The notes under the pieces were generated by a model. It was not told where the DNA came from. It did no database searches and worked only from the letters and a program-made list of their open reading frames with translations. Below are positions 53,110-61,908 of a DNA stretch of 64,000 bases, in pieces. A program made the position numbers and the translations under genes. The stretch comes from Streptomyces sp. Ru62 (GTDB lineage: Bacteria > Actinomycetota > Actinomycetes > Streptomycetales > Streptomycetaceae), in assembly GCF_002920615.1 (NCBI RefSeq), contig NZ_PQSU01000009.1:204901-268900 (forward strand), read 5' to 3'. Position 1 is the first letter of the stretch. The number at the start of each line of letters is the position of its first letter.

Positions 53110-53901
53110 TCACGCGGCGCAGCCGGTGCCCAGTTTGAAGCCCACGCCCCGGACCGTGATGATCCAGTCGCTGTCACCCAGCTTGGTGCGGAGGCTGCTG
53201 ACGTGGGTGTCGACGGTACGCCTGGACCAGGAATCACCCCACACCTGTTGCAGCAGTCGTTTCCTGGGAATCACGGTGTCGGGGTGCGAGGCGAGAATGC
53301 AGAGGAGGTCGAATTCCTTTCGGGTCAGCCCCACACCGCGGCCACCCAGGCTGACCTGCCGCGCATTCACGTCGATGTGCAGCGGGCCGTGCGTGATTTC
53401 CCGGTCGACGGTGCGCGAGGACCGGGTACGGCGCATGACGGCCTCGATACGTGCCATCAGTTCGCGAAATCCGTAGGGTTTCACGAGATAGTCGTCCGCG
53501 CCGGCCTGGAGCCCGAGCACACGGTCGAGTTCGGAACCGCGACTGGTGACGACGAGCAGCGGCACACAGCTGACGGACCGGATGCTCTTGCACACCTCCA
53601 GTCCGTCGAGGTCCGGAAGCTCCAGGTCGAGGAGGATCAGATCCGCGTCCTCGTGGGCTTCGAGGGCGGCAACGCCGAGGCTCACGTGGGTGACCTCGTG
53701 GCCGTGCCTGCGCAGCCCTCCTGCCAGGGACTCGGCGTCGGTGGAGTCGCTCTCCACCAACAGGATCTGCCAGCCTGCCGCGGGAACGGGCACCGTCCGT
53801 GCCGGACCCGGCATGTCCTCCAGCACCGTCTGCGGTCCGCGTGCGACGCGCTCGATCGATGGATGGTTCTCCGACTTCACCGCTGATGAGTATGGACCCA
53901 T
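53110..53901 (-). CDS. OmpR/PhoB-type response regulator, orphan
   Basis: A 263-residue two-component regulator. A receiver domain (about 44-155) carries the phospho-Asp in LILLDLELPDLDG (about residue 92) and Lys in DDYLVKPYGF. The C-terminal winged helix (about 175-260) contains LTRKEFDLLCILASHPDTVIPRKRLLQQVWG and RTVDTHVSSLRTKLG. About 40 N-terminal residues precede the receiver, so the true start may be later than 53901. GGGAGG is only two bases from that ATG. No histidine kinase gene is near. Confidence 0.9.
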   Translation of the reverse strand: MGPYSSAVKSENHPSIERVARGPQTVLEDMPGPARTVPVPAAGWQILLVESDSTDAESLAGGLRRHGHEVTHVSLGVAALEAHEDADLILLDLELPDLDGLEVCKSIRSVSCVPLLVVTSRGSELDRVLGLQAGADDYLVKPYGFRELMARIEAVMRRTRSSRTVDREITHGPLHIDVNARQVSLGGRGVGLTRKEFDLLCILASHPDTVIPRKRLLQQVWGDSWSRRTVDTHVSSLRTKLGDSDWIITVRGVGFKLGTGCAA

Positions 53902-54278
53902 GGCCTCCCCCGGCTCATCCGGTCAGCATGGACGTCGAACCTGCGCTCGAAAATTTATCGGTCGCTTGTAGTCCATTCAAAGACTCCTGTCGTAAATACA
54001 TCGTTGCGGGTTCATGAAGGTGCATTACGGAGTCATCAACGTGTCGTTGTGCAGCAATTTCTGACATGCCCGTGGGTTTATGGCCCGCCGGTCGTGGAGA
54101 TCCGCCGCGATCCGCCGGGGGAACGCGGGAGCGGGGGCGAGCGACCCGTCCGACATGCTGCCGCAGTATCCGCTTCACACCCGCGGTGCAGGATGGACAC
54201 GGCCGGTCCCGGCTTCCCGGCACCCCGCACCTGAACCCGGTCGGATCCCGATTCCCCACCTACGGAAGCGAGTTGCGG
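53902..54278. promoter_or_regulatory. Divergent promoter region, 377 bp, with AT-rich core
   Basis: The stretch around 53940-54060 is clearly AT-richer than its surroundings and separates the divergent response regulator and monooxygenase genes. No small gene was recognised. Confidence 0.5.
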
Positions 54279-55790
54279 ATGTCGCACACCTCTCAGTCCC
54301 CGGCCGTCGACGGCCGCGGGACGCCTCCCGGCCCCCACTCGGTCGTCGTGGCCGGAGCCGGCCCCACCGGACTGCTGCTCGCCGGAGACCTCGCGGCGGC
54401 GGGCGTGGACGTGGTGGTCGTCGAGAAGCGCCCGGAGGGCATCAGCAACCTGACCCGTGCCTTCGGCGTCCACGCCCGCACCCTCGAACTCCTCGACGCC
54501 CGCGGCCTCGCCGACGAACTGGTCGCCACCGGTCAGGTCATCCGCGAGCTGCGACTGTTCGGGGCGATTCCGTTCGACATCGGCGCGCTGCCCTCCCGCT
54601 TCCCCTTCCTGCTGGTCACTCCGCAGTACGAGGTGGAGAAACTGCTGCTGCGCCGGGCCCTGGAGAACGGTGCGGTCATCCGCTACGGGACCGAGGTGCT
54701 CGGCCTCACCCAGGACGCCGAGGGTGTCACCGTGTCGGTGCGCGACGCGGAGGGCGACACGACCCTGCGGGCCCGCTATCTGGTCGGTGCGGACGGGACG
54801 CGCAGTGCGGTGCGCGAGGCCCTGGGACTGCCCTTCCCCGGGAAGGTGGTGATCAGGTCGGTGGCGCTCGCCGATGTGAAGTTCACCGAGCAGCCCAGTT
54901 TGGTGGTGCAGGTGCACGGCACGGGCGACGCCTTCGGCTTCATCGCCCCGTTCGGCGACGGGTACTGGCGGGTCGGCGGCTGGGACCGGGCCCACCGGGG
55001 GGAACCCGACGACTCCCCGGTCGCGTTCGAGGAGCTGCGCTCGCTCATCGAGCGGGCCTTCGGCTCCGACTTCGGCATGCACGACCCGCGCTGGCTCTCC
55101 CGCTTCCACAGCGACGAGCGCCAGGTGCCCCGGTACCGTGTGGGCCGCGTGCTGCTGGCCGGCGACTCCGCCCACCAGCACTCGCCGGCCGGCGGGCAGG
55201 GGATGAACACCGGCCTCCAGGACGCCGTCAACCTCGGCTGGAAGCTGGCGGCGGTGCTCGACGGCTGGGCCTCCGACGCGCTGCTGGACACCTACCACAG
55301 CGAGCGCCATCCGATCGGCCGGGCGGTGCTGCGCAGCAGCGGTCTCAACCTGCGTCTGGCCATGGCGCACAATCCGCTGGAGATCGCGCTGCGCACGGTA
55401 CGGAAGCTGGTGGTCACCCATGTGCGGCCGGTGACGCGACAGGCGGTGGGGGAGATCACCGGAATCGGCCACTCCTACCCCGCCGCGCGCGGGGCGCACC
55501 CGCTGGTGGGCAGACGCGCGCCGGACCTGGAGCTGGAGCGCGGGCGGCTCTACGAGGTGCTGCGCGAGGGGCGGTTCGTCATGGTCCTGCCGCCTGCCGG
55601 GGGGTCCGGCGCCCCCACCGCGCTCGACACCGCCGCCCGGCGGGGGCGGCTGGTCCTCGCCCACCGCGCGGACGGCGGCGACACCACCGCCCCGGAGGCG
55701 TTCCTGGTGCGGCCCGACGGCTACTACGCCTGGGCCGGGGCGGCGGACGGACCGGCGATCGAGGCCGGCATCGGACCGTGGGTGGGGTGA
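54279..55790 (+). CDS. FAD-dependent aromatic-type monooxygenase
   Basis: A 503-residue flavoprotein hydroxylase of the PHBH/PgaE group. The FAD motif VVAGAGPTGLLLAGDLA lies near residue 23. The DG motif is in YLVGADGTRSAVRE and the GD motif in VLLAGDSAHQHSPAGGQGMNTGLQDAVNLGWKLA. A C-terminal thioredoxin-like tail (about 400-503) follows, as in polyketide hydroxylases and rifampicin monooxygenases. The substrate is likely an aromatic polyketide, phenol or drug. ATG 54279 has GGAAG ten bases upstream. Nothing in the neighbourhood makes a polyketide. Confidence 0.92.
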   Translation: MSHTSQSPAVDGRGTPPGPHSVVVAGAGPTGLLLAGDLAAAGVDVVVVEKRPEGISNLTRAFGVHARTLELLDARGLADELVATGQVIRELRLFGAIPFDIGALPSRFPFLLVTPQYEVEKLLLRRALENGAVIRYGTEVLGLTQDAEGVTVSVRDAEGDTTLRARYLVGADGTRSAVREALGLPFPGKVVIRSVALADVKFTEQPSLVVQVHGTGDAFGFIAPFGDGYWRVGGWDRAHRGEPDDSPVAFEELRSLIERAFGSDFGMHDPRWLSRFHSDERQVPRYRVGRVLLAGDSAHQHSPAGGQGMNTGLQDAVNLGWKLAAVLDGWASDALLDTYHSERHPIGRAVLRSSGLNLRLAMAHNPLEIALRTVRKLVVTHVRPVTRQAVGEITGIGHSYPAARGAHPLVGRRAPDLELERGRLYEVLREGRFVMVLPPAGGSGAPTALDTAARRGRLVLAHRADGGDTTAPEAFLVRPDGYYAWAGAADGPAIEAGIGPWVG

Positions 55791-55862
55791 CCGGGCCCGT
55801 CCGGTGATGCCTCTCGTCGTGCGGCCCCTCGCCGGGCCGCCCGCCCGCGGCCCGCCGCGTTC

Positions 55863-56666
55863 TCAGCGCGGCGGCAGCGGCGAGAGCGTGGGCAGGTGGG
55901 AGAGGAAGCCGCCGTCCACGGACAGCACCTGCCCGGTGATGAAGGAGGCGGCCGGGGAAGCGAGGAAGGTCACCAGGTGGGCCACGTCGTCCGGGGTGCC
56001 CAGCCGCGGGATGAGGTTCGCGCTCTGGAACATCTGCTGCACCGGCACGGGCATGTCCGCCTCCAGGGCCGGGGTGCGGACCAGTCCGGGCGCGACGGCG
56101 TTGCAGCGTATGCCGTCCGTGCCGTATGCGGCGGCCACGAAGCGCGTCAGCGCGACCAGTCCCCCCTTGGAGCTGCCGTAGGCGACCATCACGCGATCCC
56201 CGGACAGGCCCTGACCGCTGGTGATGTTGATGATCGAGCCGCCGCCGCGCTCGATCATCACCGGCACGGTGTGCTTGCACAGCAGCATGGGGCCGCGCAG
56301 GTTGACCGCGAGGACCTGGTCCCACAGTTCCACGGACATCGACACCACGTCCCGGTCCTGCCGGATCGCCGAGGTCAGCGCCGCGTTGTTGTCGAGTACG
56401 TCGATGCCCCCGAAGGTGTCCACGGCGAAGTCCACCAGGCGCTCGACGCTGTCCTCCGAGGCGATGTCGACGGTGTGCCCGACCACCGACAGGCCCTTGG
56501 CGGCCAGCTTCGCGGCGGCGGCCCGGGTCGGCGCGTCGGCGACATCGGCGAGTACGACGTCCGCACCGGCGGTGGCCAGCGCCTCCACGGTGGCGAGGCC
56601 GATCCCTCCCGCCCCGCCGGTGACCACGGCCACTTTGCCGGCGAGGGAGTGCGTTCCATTGCCCAT
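55863..56666 (-). CDS. Short-chain dehydrogenase/reductase (SDR)
   Basis: A 267-residue classical SDR. The cofactor motif is TGGAGGIG (about 16-23), followed by DNNAA in place of NNAG. The catalytic Ser is in INITSGQG, and the Tyr/Lys pair is in YGSSKGG. The C-terminus SFITGQVLSVDGG is usual. The substrate is unknown. It is tail-to-tail with the FAD monooxygenase (about 70 bp). Confidence 0.92.
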   Translation of the reverse strand: MGNGTHSLAGKVAVVTGGAGGIGLATVEALATAGADVVLADVADAPTRAAAAKLAAKGLSVVGHTVDIASEDSVERLVDFAVDTFGGIDVLDNNAALTSAIRQDRDVVSMSVELWDQVLAVNLRGPMLLCKHTVPVMIERGGGSIINITSGQGLSGDRVMVAYGSSKGGLVALTRFVAAAYGTDGIRCNAVAPGLVRTPALEADMPVPVQQMFQSANLIPRLGTPDDVAHLVTFLASPAASFITGQVLSVDGGFLSHLPTLSPLPPR

Positions 56667-56798
56667 CGGTCAACGACCTCTCGTTCAGGACGGGGAGTCG
56701 CCCCCGATTCTGGCGGGCGTGCGTGAAGGCCGTGCTGCGGGAACGTGTCACGATCGACCCGGTTCCGGCAGGGGCGGGCGGCGGGCCGGGGCCAGGTG

Positions 56799-57299
56799 TC
56801 AGCCTCCTGTCCGCGCGCTGTGGTCCTCGGCGACCAGGACCTTGCGCAGCAGGGCGATCAGGGTGGCGCGCTCGGCCGGGGACAGGTCGTGCAGGAAGGC
56901 CTCCTGGGAGCGCTCGGCCACGGCCAGCAGCCGGCGTTGCAGGTCCTCGCCCTCGGGGGTGAGCTCGACGACCTGGCGCCGGCGGTCGGCGGGGTCGCGG
57001 GTGCGCCGGACCAGGCCCCGCTGCTCCAGGGTGTCGAGGTAGCCGACCAGGTGGCTGCGGTTGAGGGCGAGCCGGTCGGCGAGCACGTGCTGCGGGAGCG
57101 GGCCGAAGTCGGCGAGCGCCGTGAGCGCGGCGAAGTGGGGGAGCCTCAGGCCGTGGTCCGCGACCGCGGCGATCAGTACGTCGTGGCCGAGCCGGGCGAC
57201 ATGGCTGACCAGGTAGGAGGGCAACGCGAGCAGGCTCGGCGGGCGGATCGCCGTGTCCGGCCGGGGGGTCTGCGGTCCGCAGTCCGAGGCGTCGTTCAT
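56799..57299 (-). CDS. MarR-family transcriptional regulator
   Basis: A 166-residue regulator. The winged helix reads PLPQHVLADRLALNRSHLVGYLDTLEQRGLVRRTRDPADRRRQVVELTPEG, with the DRRR wing. Flanking dimer helices are present. It is divergent from an MFS exporter gene. A 33-bp nested palindrome (57338-57370) lies between them. Repression of the exporter, relieved by its substrate, is the natural reading. ATG 57299 is taken, and ATG 57311 would add four residues. Confidence 0.9.
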   Translation of the reverse strand: MNDASDCGPQTPRPDTAIRPPSLLALPSYLVSHVARLGHDVLIAAVADHGLRLPHFAALTALADFGPLPQHVLADRLALNRSHLVGYLDTLEQRGLVRRTRDPADRRRQVVELTPEGEDLQRRLLAVAERSQEAFLHDLSPAERATLIALLRKVLVAEDHSARTGG

Positions 57300-57337
57300 G
57301 GAGCGCAGCATAACCACGGAAAGCCACTGGACGTAAG

Positions 57338-57370
57338 CATGTCGCGATGTAATCATTACGGCACGACATG
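57338..57370. promoter_or_regulatory. Nested palindrome, MarR operator
   Basis: The outer arms CATGTCG (57338-57344) and CGACATG (57364-57370) and the inner arms GTAAT (57349-57353) and ATTAC (57355-57359) share one centre at 57354. The site lies 39 bp from the MarR start and 78 bp from the MFS start. Confidence 0.78.
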
Positions 57371-57447
57371 ATTTCGCCGGTGTCGGTGCTCGGCGTGTGG
57401 TGCCGCCCGCGCCCCCGCACCTCCCGATCAGAGCGGAGGACCTTCCC

Positions 57448-58926
57448 ATGACCGATCCGACGACCACCCCGGCCCACCCGCCGGTCACGGAGGGGCGGCG
57501 GGGCGTCGCGGCCCCGTTCACCGCCCTGCTGATCGCCGTGCTCTCCTTCTCCCTGATGCAGACGATGGTCGTGCCCGCACTCCCGGACCTGCGGCGGGAG
57601 TTCGACGTGAGCACCACCGTGGTCTCCTGGGTGCTCAGCGCCTTCCTCCTCACGGCCTCGGTGGCCACCGCACTGCTCGGCCGGGTGGGCGACATGTTCG
57701 GCAAGCGGCGCGTCCTCGTCGCGAGCCTCACCGTGTTCGCCGCCGGAACGCTGCTGGCGGCCCTGTCGGACTCCATCGGGCTGCTCATCGCCGCCCGCGC
57801 CGTCCAGGGGGTCGGCTCGGCCGCCTTCCCCCTCGCGTTCGGCATCGTCCGCGACCAGTTCCCGCGCGAGCGCGTGCCCGTCGCCATCGGCCTCATCAGC
57901 TCGACCTTCGGGATCGGCTTCGGCGTCGGGCTCGTCATTCCCGGCCCGATCGTCGACGCCCTGGACTGGCACTGGATCTTCTGGCTCGGCCTCGTCGTGA
58001 TCGTCCTGGGCGTCCTCGCCGTCGTCGCCTTCGTCGAGGAGTCGCCCGTCCGCTCCCCCGGCCGGATCGACTGGACCGGTGTCGTCCTGCTCAGCGCGGG
58101 CGTCGTCGCCCTGCTGCTCGCCATCAGCGAGGGCAAGTCCTGGGGCTGGGCGTCCGCCGGCGTGATCGCTCTGTTCGTGGCGGCGGTGGTGCTCCTCGCG
58201 GTGTTCGTCCTGGTGGAGCGGCGGCTGTCCGCACCCCTCATCGACATCGAGCTGCTGCGCCGTCCGGCGGTCGCGGCCTCCCATGTCACCGCGCTCATCA
58301 TCGGTTTCGGGATGTACGGCGCGTTCACCCTGGTGCCGTTGCTGGCCCAGACCCCTCCGCAGGCCGGCTACGGGTTCGGCGCCTCGGTCACCGGGGCCGG
58401 ACTGTTCATGGTGCCCATGGCGGCCACCATGCTGGTCGCCAGTCCGCTCGCGGGCCGGATCGGTGCCGCCGTCGGCTTCAAGCTGCCCCTCGTCCTCGCC
58501 TGCCTGATCGGCGTGGTCGGCTTCGCCGTGTACGCCGGGGCCCATGACACCGAGTGGGCGCTGTACGTCGGTTCGGGCATCCTGGGCATCGGTGTCGGCT
58601 TCGCCTTCGCGGCGCTCGCCAACCTCGTCGTGGCCGCCGTCGACCCCCGGCAGACCGGTGAGGCGACCGGCATCAACACGATCATGCGCACCATCGGGGG
58701 ATCGCTGGGCGCGCAGGTGTCCGCCTCGCTGGTGGCCTCCCACACCCTCGCCGGCAGCGGTCTGCCGGCGGAGTCCGGCTACACCACCGCCTTCGTGATG
58801 TCCGCGATCGCCCTGGGCGTGGCCACGCTGGCCGCGCTCTCCGGACCCGGCGGACTGTGGCGCACCCCGGCGAAGGCGGCCGCGGCCGGACCCCGGCCCG
58901 AGACCAGCGGCCCCGCCGCGAGCTGA
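57448..58926 (+). CDS. MFS drug/metabolite exporter, DHA2 (14-helix) type
   Basis: A 492-residue exporter with about 14 hydrophobic helices. VVPALPDLRREFDVSTTVVSWVLSAFLLT is the DHA2 helix 1-2 region. GRVGDMFGKRRVL is the loop 2-3 motif and GIGFGVGLVIPGPIVD the antiporter motif C on helix 5. It probably extrudes a drug-like compound using the proton gradient. ATG 57448 follows GGAGG by eight bases. Divergent from the MarR gene, and the LLM-hemerythrin gene follows 15 bp after. Confidence 0.93.
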   Translation: MTDPTTTPAHPPVTEGRRGVAAPFTALLIAVLSFSLMQTMVVPALPDLRREFDVSTTVVSWVLSAFLLTASVATALLGRVGDMFGKRRVLVASLTVFAAGTLLAALSDSIGLLIAARAVQGVGSAAFPLAFGIVRDQFPRERVPVAIGLISSTFGIGFGVGLVIPGPIVDALDWHWIFWLGLVVIVLGVLAVVAFVEESPVRSPGRIDWTGVVLLSAGVVALLLAISEGKSWGWASAGVIALFVAAVVLLAVFVLVERRLSAPLIDIELLRRPAVAASHVTALIIGFGMYGAFTLVPLLAQTPPQAGYGFGASVTGAGLFMVPMAATMLVASPLAGRIGAAVGFKLPLVLACLIGVVGFAVYAGAHDTEWALYVGSGILGIGVGFAFAALANLVVAAVDPRQTGEATGINTIMRTIGGSLGAQVSASLVASHTLAGSGLPAESGYTTAFVMSAIALGVATLAALSGPGGLWRTPAKAAAAGPRPETSGPAAS

Positions 58927-58941
58927 GAACGGGACACGCAC

Positions 58942-60537
58942 ATGACCGACTACGGGCACGAGCTGCTCTTCGGTGCCGTACTGGTGCCCTCCTCCGGACA
59001 GCCGCATGACGCGGTGGCGTCGGCAAGGTCGGCGGAACGGGCCGGACTGGACCTGGTGAGCGTGCCGGACCACCCCTACCGGCCGGAGTTCCTGGACGCG
59101 TGGACGGTGCTGGCGAGCATGGCCGCCGTCACCTCCCGGATCCGGGTCTTCCCCAATGTCGCGAACCTCCCCCTGCGGCCGCCCGCCGCCCTGGCCCGCG
59201 CCGCCGCGAGCCTGGACCTGCTCAGCGGCGGCCGGGTCGAACTCGGGCTGGGCGCCGGGGCGTACTGGGACGACATCGCCGCCGAGGGCGGTCCCCGGCG
59301 CACCCCGGGCGAGGCCCTGGCCGCCACCCGTGAGGCGGTCGCGGTCCTGCGCGCCCTGTGGTCCGGCCGTGGACGGATGCGCAGCGAAGGAAAGCACTAC
59401 GCGCTGGACGGGGCCGCCGCCGGGCCCGCGCCCGCCCATGGCATCTCCGTGTGGATCGGCGCGGTGGGCCCCCGGATGCTGCGGCTGACCGGCGAGGTGG
59501 CGGACGGCTGGCTGCCCAGCGTGCCCCATGTGCCGCCGGGCCGCCTCGCCGCGGGCCAGCGGCTCGTCGACGAGGGGGCCGCGGCCGCCGGGCGAGAGCC
59601 GTCGGCCGTACGACGGCTGTACAACCTCTCGCCCGGAGCGGAGGGCGGCTTCCCCCGGGGCGGTCCGCGCGACTGGCCCGAGCAACTGGCCGCGCTCACC
59701 GTCGACGTGGGCACCAGCGCCTATCTGCTGCCCGCGCACCACCCGGACCTGCTGCGGATCTTCGGCGAGGAGGTCGCCCCGGCCACCCGCGCACTGGTCG
59801 CCGCGGCACGCGAGCAGCCCGCCGGGGCCGCCGCGCGGTCCGTCGCGGCCGGTGCCTCCCGGCCGGCCGCGACGCCGCTCCCCCCGCAGCGTCCGGCCGC
59901 GGCGGACGGTGCCGCGGCCGGACGCTCCCTCGCCGTCGCGCCCACCCCCGCGCCCGCCGAGTGGCTGAGCGACGAGCGGCTGTGGGACGAGGAGAACCGG
60001 CCCACCGGCCCCGCCCCGGATCCGGAGCGTCGCTACTCGCGTGCGCGGCAGGCCCCGGCCGAGAACCTGGTCGCCGCCCACGACCAGCTGCGCGCGGACC
60101 TGGCGCGGCTGCGCGCGATCGTCGACGAGGTGCTGGCCGAGACCCTGGACCCCGGTGACGCCCGGTCCGGGCTTCAGGAACTGAGCCTGCGGCAGAACTC
60201 CTGGACGCTGGGCGCGTACTGCGCGTCGTACTGCCGGATCACGACCGTGCACCACACCCGGGAGGACCAGGACCTCTTCCCGCACCTGCGGCGAGGGGAC
60301 CCGCGGCTCGCGCCGGTGCTCGACCGGCTGACCGAGGAGCACCACGCCATCCACGGGGTGATCGAGCGCATCGACCGTGAGCTGGTCGCCCGGATCGAGG
60401 ACGGGGCGGGTGCCGCGGCCCACCCGGCGGGGCTGCGCGCGGCGGTGGACCTCCTCACCGACGCGCTGCTGTCCCATCTGGCGTACGAGGAAAGGGAGTT
60501 GATCGAGCCGATGGCCCGGCTCGGGACCGGCTGGTGA
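58942..60537 (+). CDS. LLM-class flavin oxidoreductase fused to a hemerythrin domain
   Basis: A 531-residue two-domain protein. Residues 1-290 are a luciferase-like (F420/FMN) TIM barrel: FGAVLVPSSGQ, LDLVSVPDHPYRPEFLDAW, GRVELGLGAGAYWDDIAAEGG and ISVWIGAVGPRMLRLTGEVADGW. An Ala/Pro-rich linker follows (about 290-350). Residues 365-525 are a four-helix hemerythrin/HHE domain with AHDQL, VHHTREDQDLFPHL, EEHHAIH and HLAYEERELIEPM, whose His and Glu would hold a di-iron site. It probably senses or handles oxygen or NO alongside flavin chemistry. It follows the MFS gene by 15 bp, likely the same operon. Confidence 0.88.
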   Translation: MTDYGHELLFGAVLVPSSGQPHDAVASARSAERAGLDLVSVPDHPYRPEFLDAWTVLASMAAVTSRIRVFPNVANLPLRPPAALARAAASLDLLSGGRVELGLGAGAYWDDIAAEGGPRRTPGEALAATREAVAVLRALWSGRGRMRSEGKHYALDGAAAGPAPAHGISVWIGAVGPRMLRLTGEVADGWLPSVPHVPPGRLAAGQRLVDEGAAAAGREPSAVRRLYNLSPGAEGGFPRGGPRDWPEQLAALTVDVGTSAYLLPAHHPDLLRIFGEEVAPATRALVAAAREQPAGAAARSVAAGASRPAATPLPPQRPAAADGAAAGRSLAVAPTPAPAEWLSDERLWDEENRPTGPAPDPERRYSRARQAPAENLVAAHDQLRADLARLRAIVDEVLAETLDPGDARSGLQELSLRQNSWTLGAYCASYCRITTVHHTREDQDLFPHLRRGDPRLAPVLDRLTEEHHAIHGVIERIDRELVARIEDGAGAAAHPAGLRAAVDLLTDALLSHLAYEERELIEPMARLGTGW

Positions 60538-60574
60538 CCCGCCGACCGTGTGCCACCGCCCCTGTCCGGCTCCG

Positions 60575-61441
60575 CTACCCCGGCTCCTCACCCGTCGCCA
60601 CGGCGCGCGAGGGGTCCGCCGACCACGCGGACCACGAGCCGGGGTACAGGGCCGCGGTGGGCACGCCCGCCAGCTCCAGCGCCAGCAGGTCGTGGCAGGC
60701 GGTGACCCCGCTGCCGCAGTACACGACGACGTCGGTGCCGGGGGTGACTCCGAGGGCCGCGTAGTGCGCGGCCAGCCGGGCCGCCGGGGCGAAGCGGCCC
60801 TCGTCGGTGAGGTTGGCGGCCCAGGGGGCGCTGCGGGCTCCCGGGACGTGCCCGGAGCGCACATCGCTGGGCAGCACGGTGGCGCCCGAGTACCGGTCGG
60901 GGGCACGGGCGTCCAGGACGACGGCGGTGCCCGCCGCGAGCGACGCCTCGACCTCGTCGGCCGTCCGGAGCAGCTCCTTGGGCCAGCTCACCGGGGTACG
61001 GGCCACCGGGGCGGGGACGACCGGCCCGGTCTCCAGCTCACCGTCCCACGCCTGGAGACCGCCGTCCAGCAGGGCGGCCCGGCCGCCGGTGCGGCGCAGC
61101 AGCCAGACCAACCGGGCCGCGTAGGCACCACCGCTGTCGTCGTAGGCGATCACCGTCGTGTCGTCACCGATGCCCAGTGTGCCCAGCGCCCGGGCGAACT
61201 CCCGCTCGTCGGGCAACGGATGGCGTCCGCCGGACTCGCTGGGCGGTGCGGAGAGCACGGTGTCCACGTCGACCCACACGGCACCGGGCAGATGTCCGGT
61301 GAGGTGGGCCTCGCGTCCGCTGCGGCCGTCCAGGTACCAGCGGGCGTCGGCCAGGACGATCCGCCCGCGGTGCTCACGCACCCATCCGGCGTCGACGACG
61401 GCGGCCGGCGGATCGGGTGACGGTGCGGGGGAAACGGTCAT
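60575..61441 (-). CDS. sseA: Thiosulfate/3-mercaptopyruvate sulfurtransferase
   Basis: A 288-residue tandem rhodanese protein. The first domain (about 15-130) is inactive. The second (about 150-285) has the persulfide Cys in YCGSGVTACHDLLAL (CGSGVTA loop of the mercaptopyruvate/thiosulfate type, Cys about 240). DARWYLDGRSGREAHLTGHLPGAVWVDVD is the classic first-domain signature. It moves sulfane sulfur to thiols or cyanide. ATG 61441 has GGAG nine bases upstream. It is last in the leftward operon, 80 bp after the PPOX gene. Confidence 0.92.
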   Translation of the reverse strand: MTVSPAPSPDPPAAVVDAGWVREHRGRIVLADARWYLDGRSGREAHLTGHLPGAVWVDVDTVLSAPPSESGGRHPLPDEREFARALGTLGIGDDTTVIAYDDSGGAYAARLVWLLRRTGGRAALLDGGLQAWDGELETGPVVPAPVARTPVSWPKELLRTADEVEASLAAGTAVVLDARAPDRYSGATVLPSDVRSGHVPGARSAPWAANLTDEGRFAPAARLAAHYAALGVTPGTDVVVYCGSGVTACHDLLALELAGVPTAALYPGSWSAWSADPSRAVATGEEPG

Positions 61442-61521
61442 GTGGGGTTCTCCTCTCGGATCAGGGCAGCGGCAGGGCCGGTGCGGCGGGGGGCGTCGTC
61501 CGCGTCCGGAGCGGCCGGCGG

Positions 61522-61908
61522 TCACTCCTTGCGGTGGATGCGGTCGGGTTCCAGCCGGAACAGCACCCGTTCGCCCTCGGCCTGCCGCACCTGCTCGCTG
61601 CCCGTCCACTTGCCGAAGGTGGTGCGGGCCAGTCGCAGCGCGGCCTCACCCGGCTCGATGTCCACGACCCGGGCCCGGATCTCGATGTACCGGCGGCTGT
61701 TGTCCGAGTCGAGCAGCAGGATGTTGACGCGCGGGTCGGCGATCACGTTGCGGTACTTCTGCCGCGAGGTGTTGGTGCCGACGAGTATGTGCTCCTGGTC
61801 GGCGTGCGGCCACACGAGGCTCGTCTGCGGTCCGCCGTCCGGCATCAGCGTGGTGAAGACCCCGAGGGTCCGGGCGAGGGCGAGTTCGCGGACGTCGTCG
61901 TCAAGCAC
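61522..61908 (-). CDS. PPOX-class (FMN/F420-binding split-barrel) protein
   Basis: A 128-residue split-barrel protein. LARTLGVFTTLMPDGGPQTSLVWPHADQEHILVGTNTSRQKYRNVIADPRVNILLLD follows the pyridoxamine-oxidase-like family with PxxSLVW and RxKxRNVxxDPRV. Such actinobacterial members use FMN or F420 for small reductions, or supply reduced flavin. GTG 61908 overlaps the end of the LLM oxidoreductase gene by eight bases, suggesting a functional link with that flavin enzyme. Confidence 0.87.
   Translation of the reverse strand: MLDDDVRELALARTLGVFTTLMPDGGPQTSLVWPHADQEHILVGTNTSRQKYRNVIADPRVNILLLDSDNSRRYIEIRARVVDIEPGEAALRLARTTFGKWTGSEQVRQAEGERVLFRLEPDRIHRKE

Noticed and set aside
55579..60906. 1775-codon leftward frame
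   Set aside because: It runs antisense through monooxygenase, MFS and LLM genes and out of frame through SDR and MarR; low-complexity Arg/Gly/Pro content marks it as a GC artefact.
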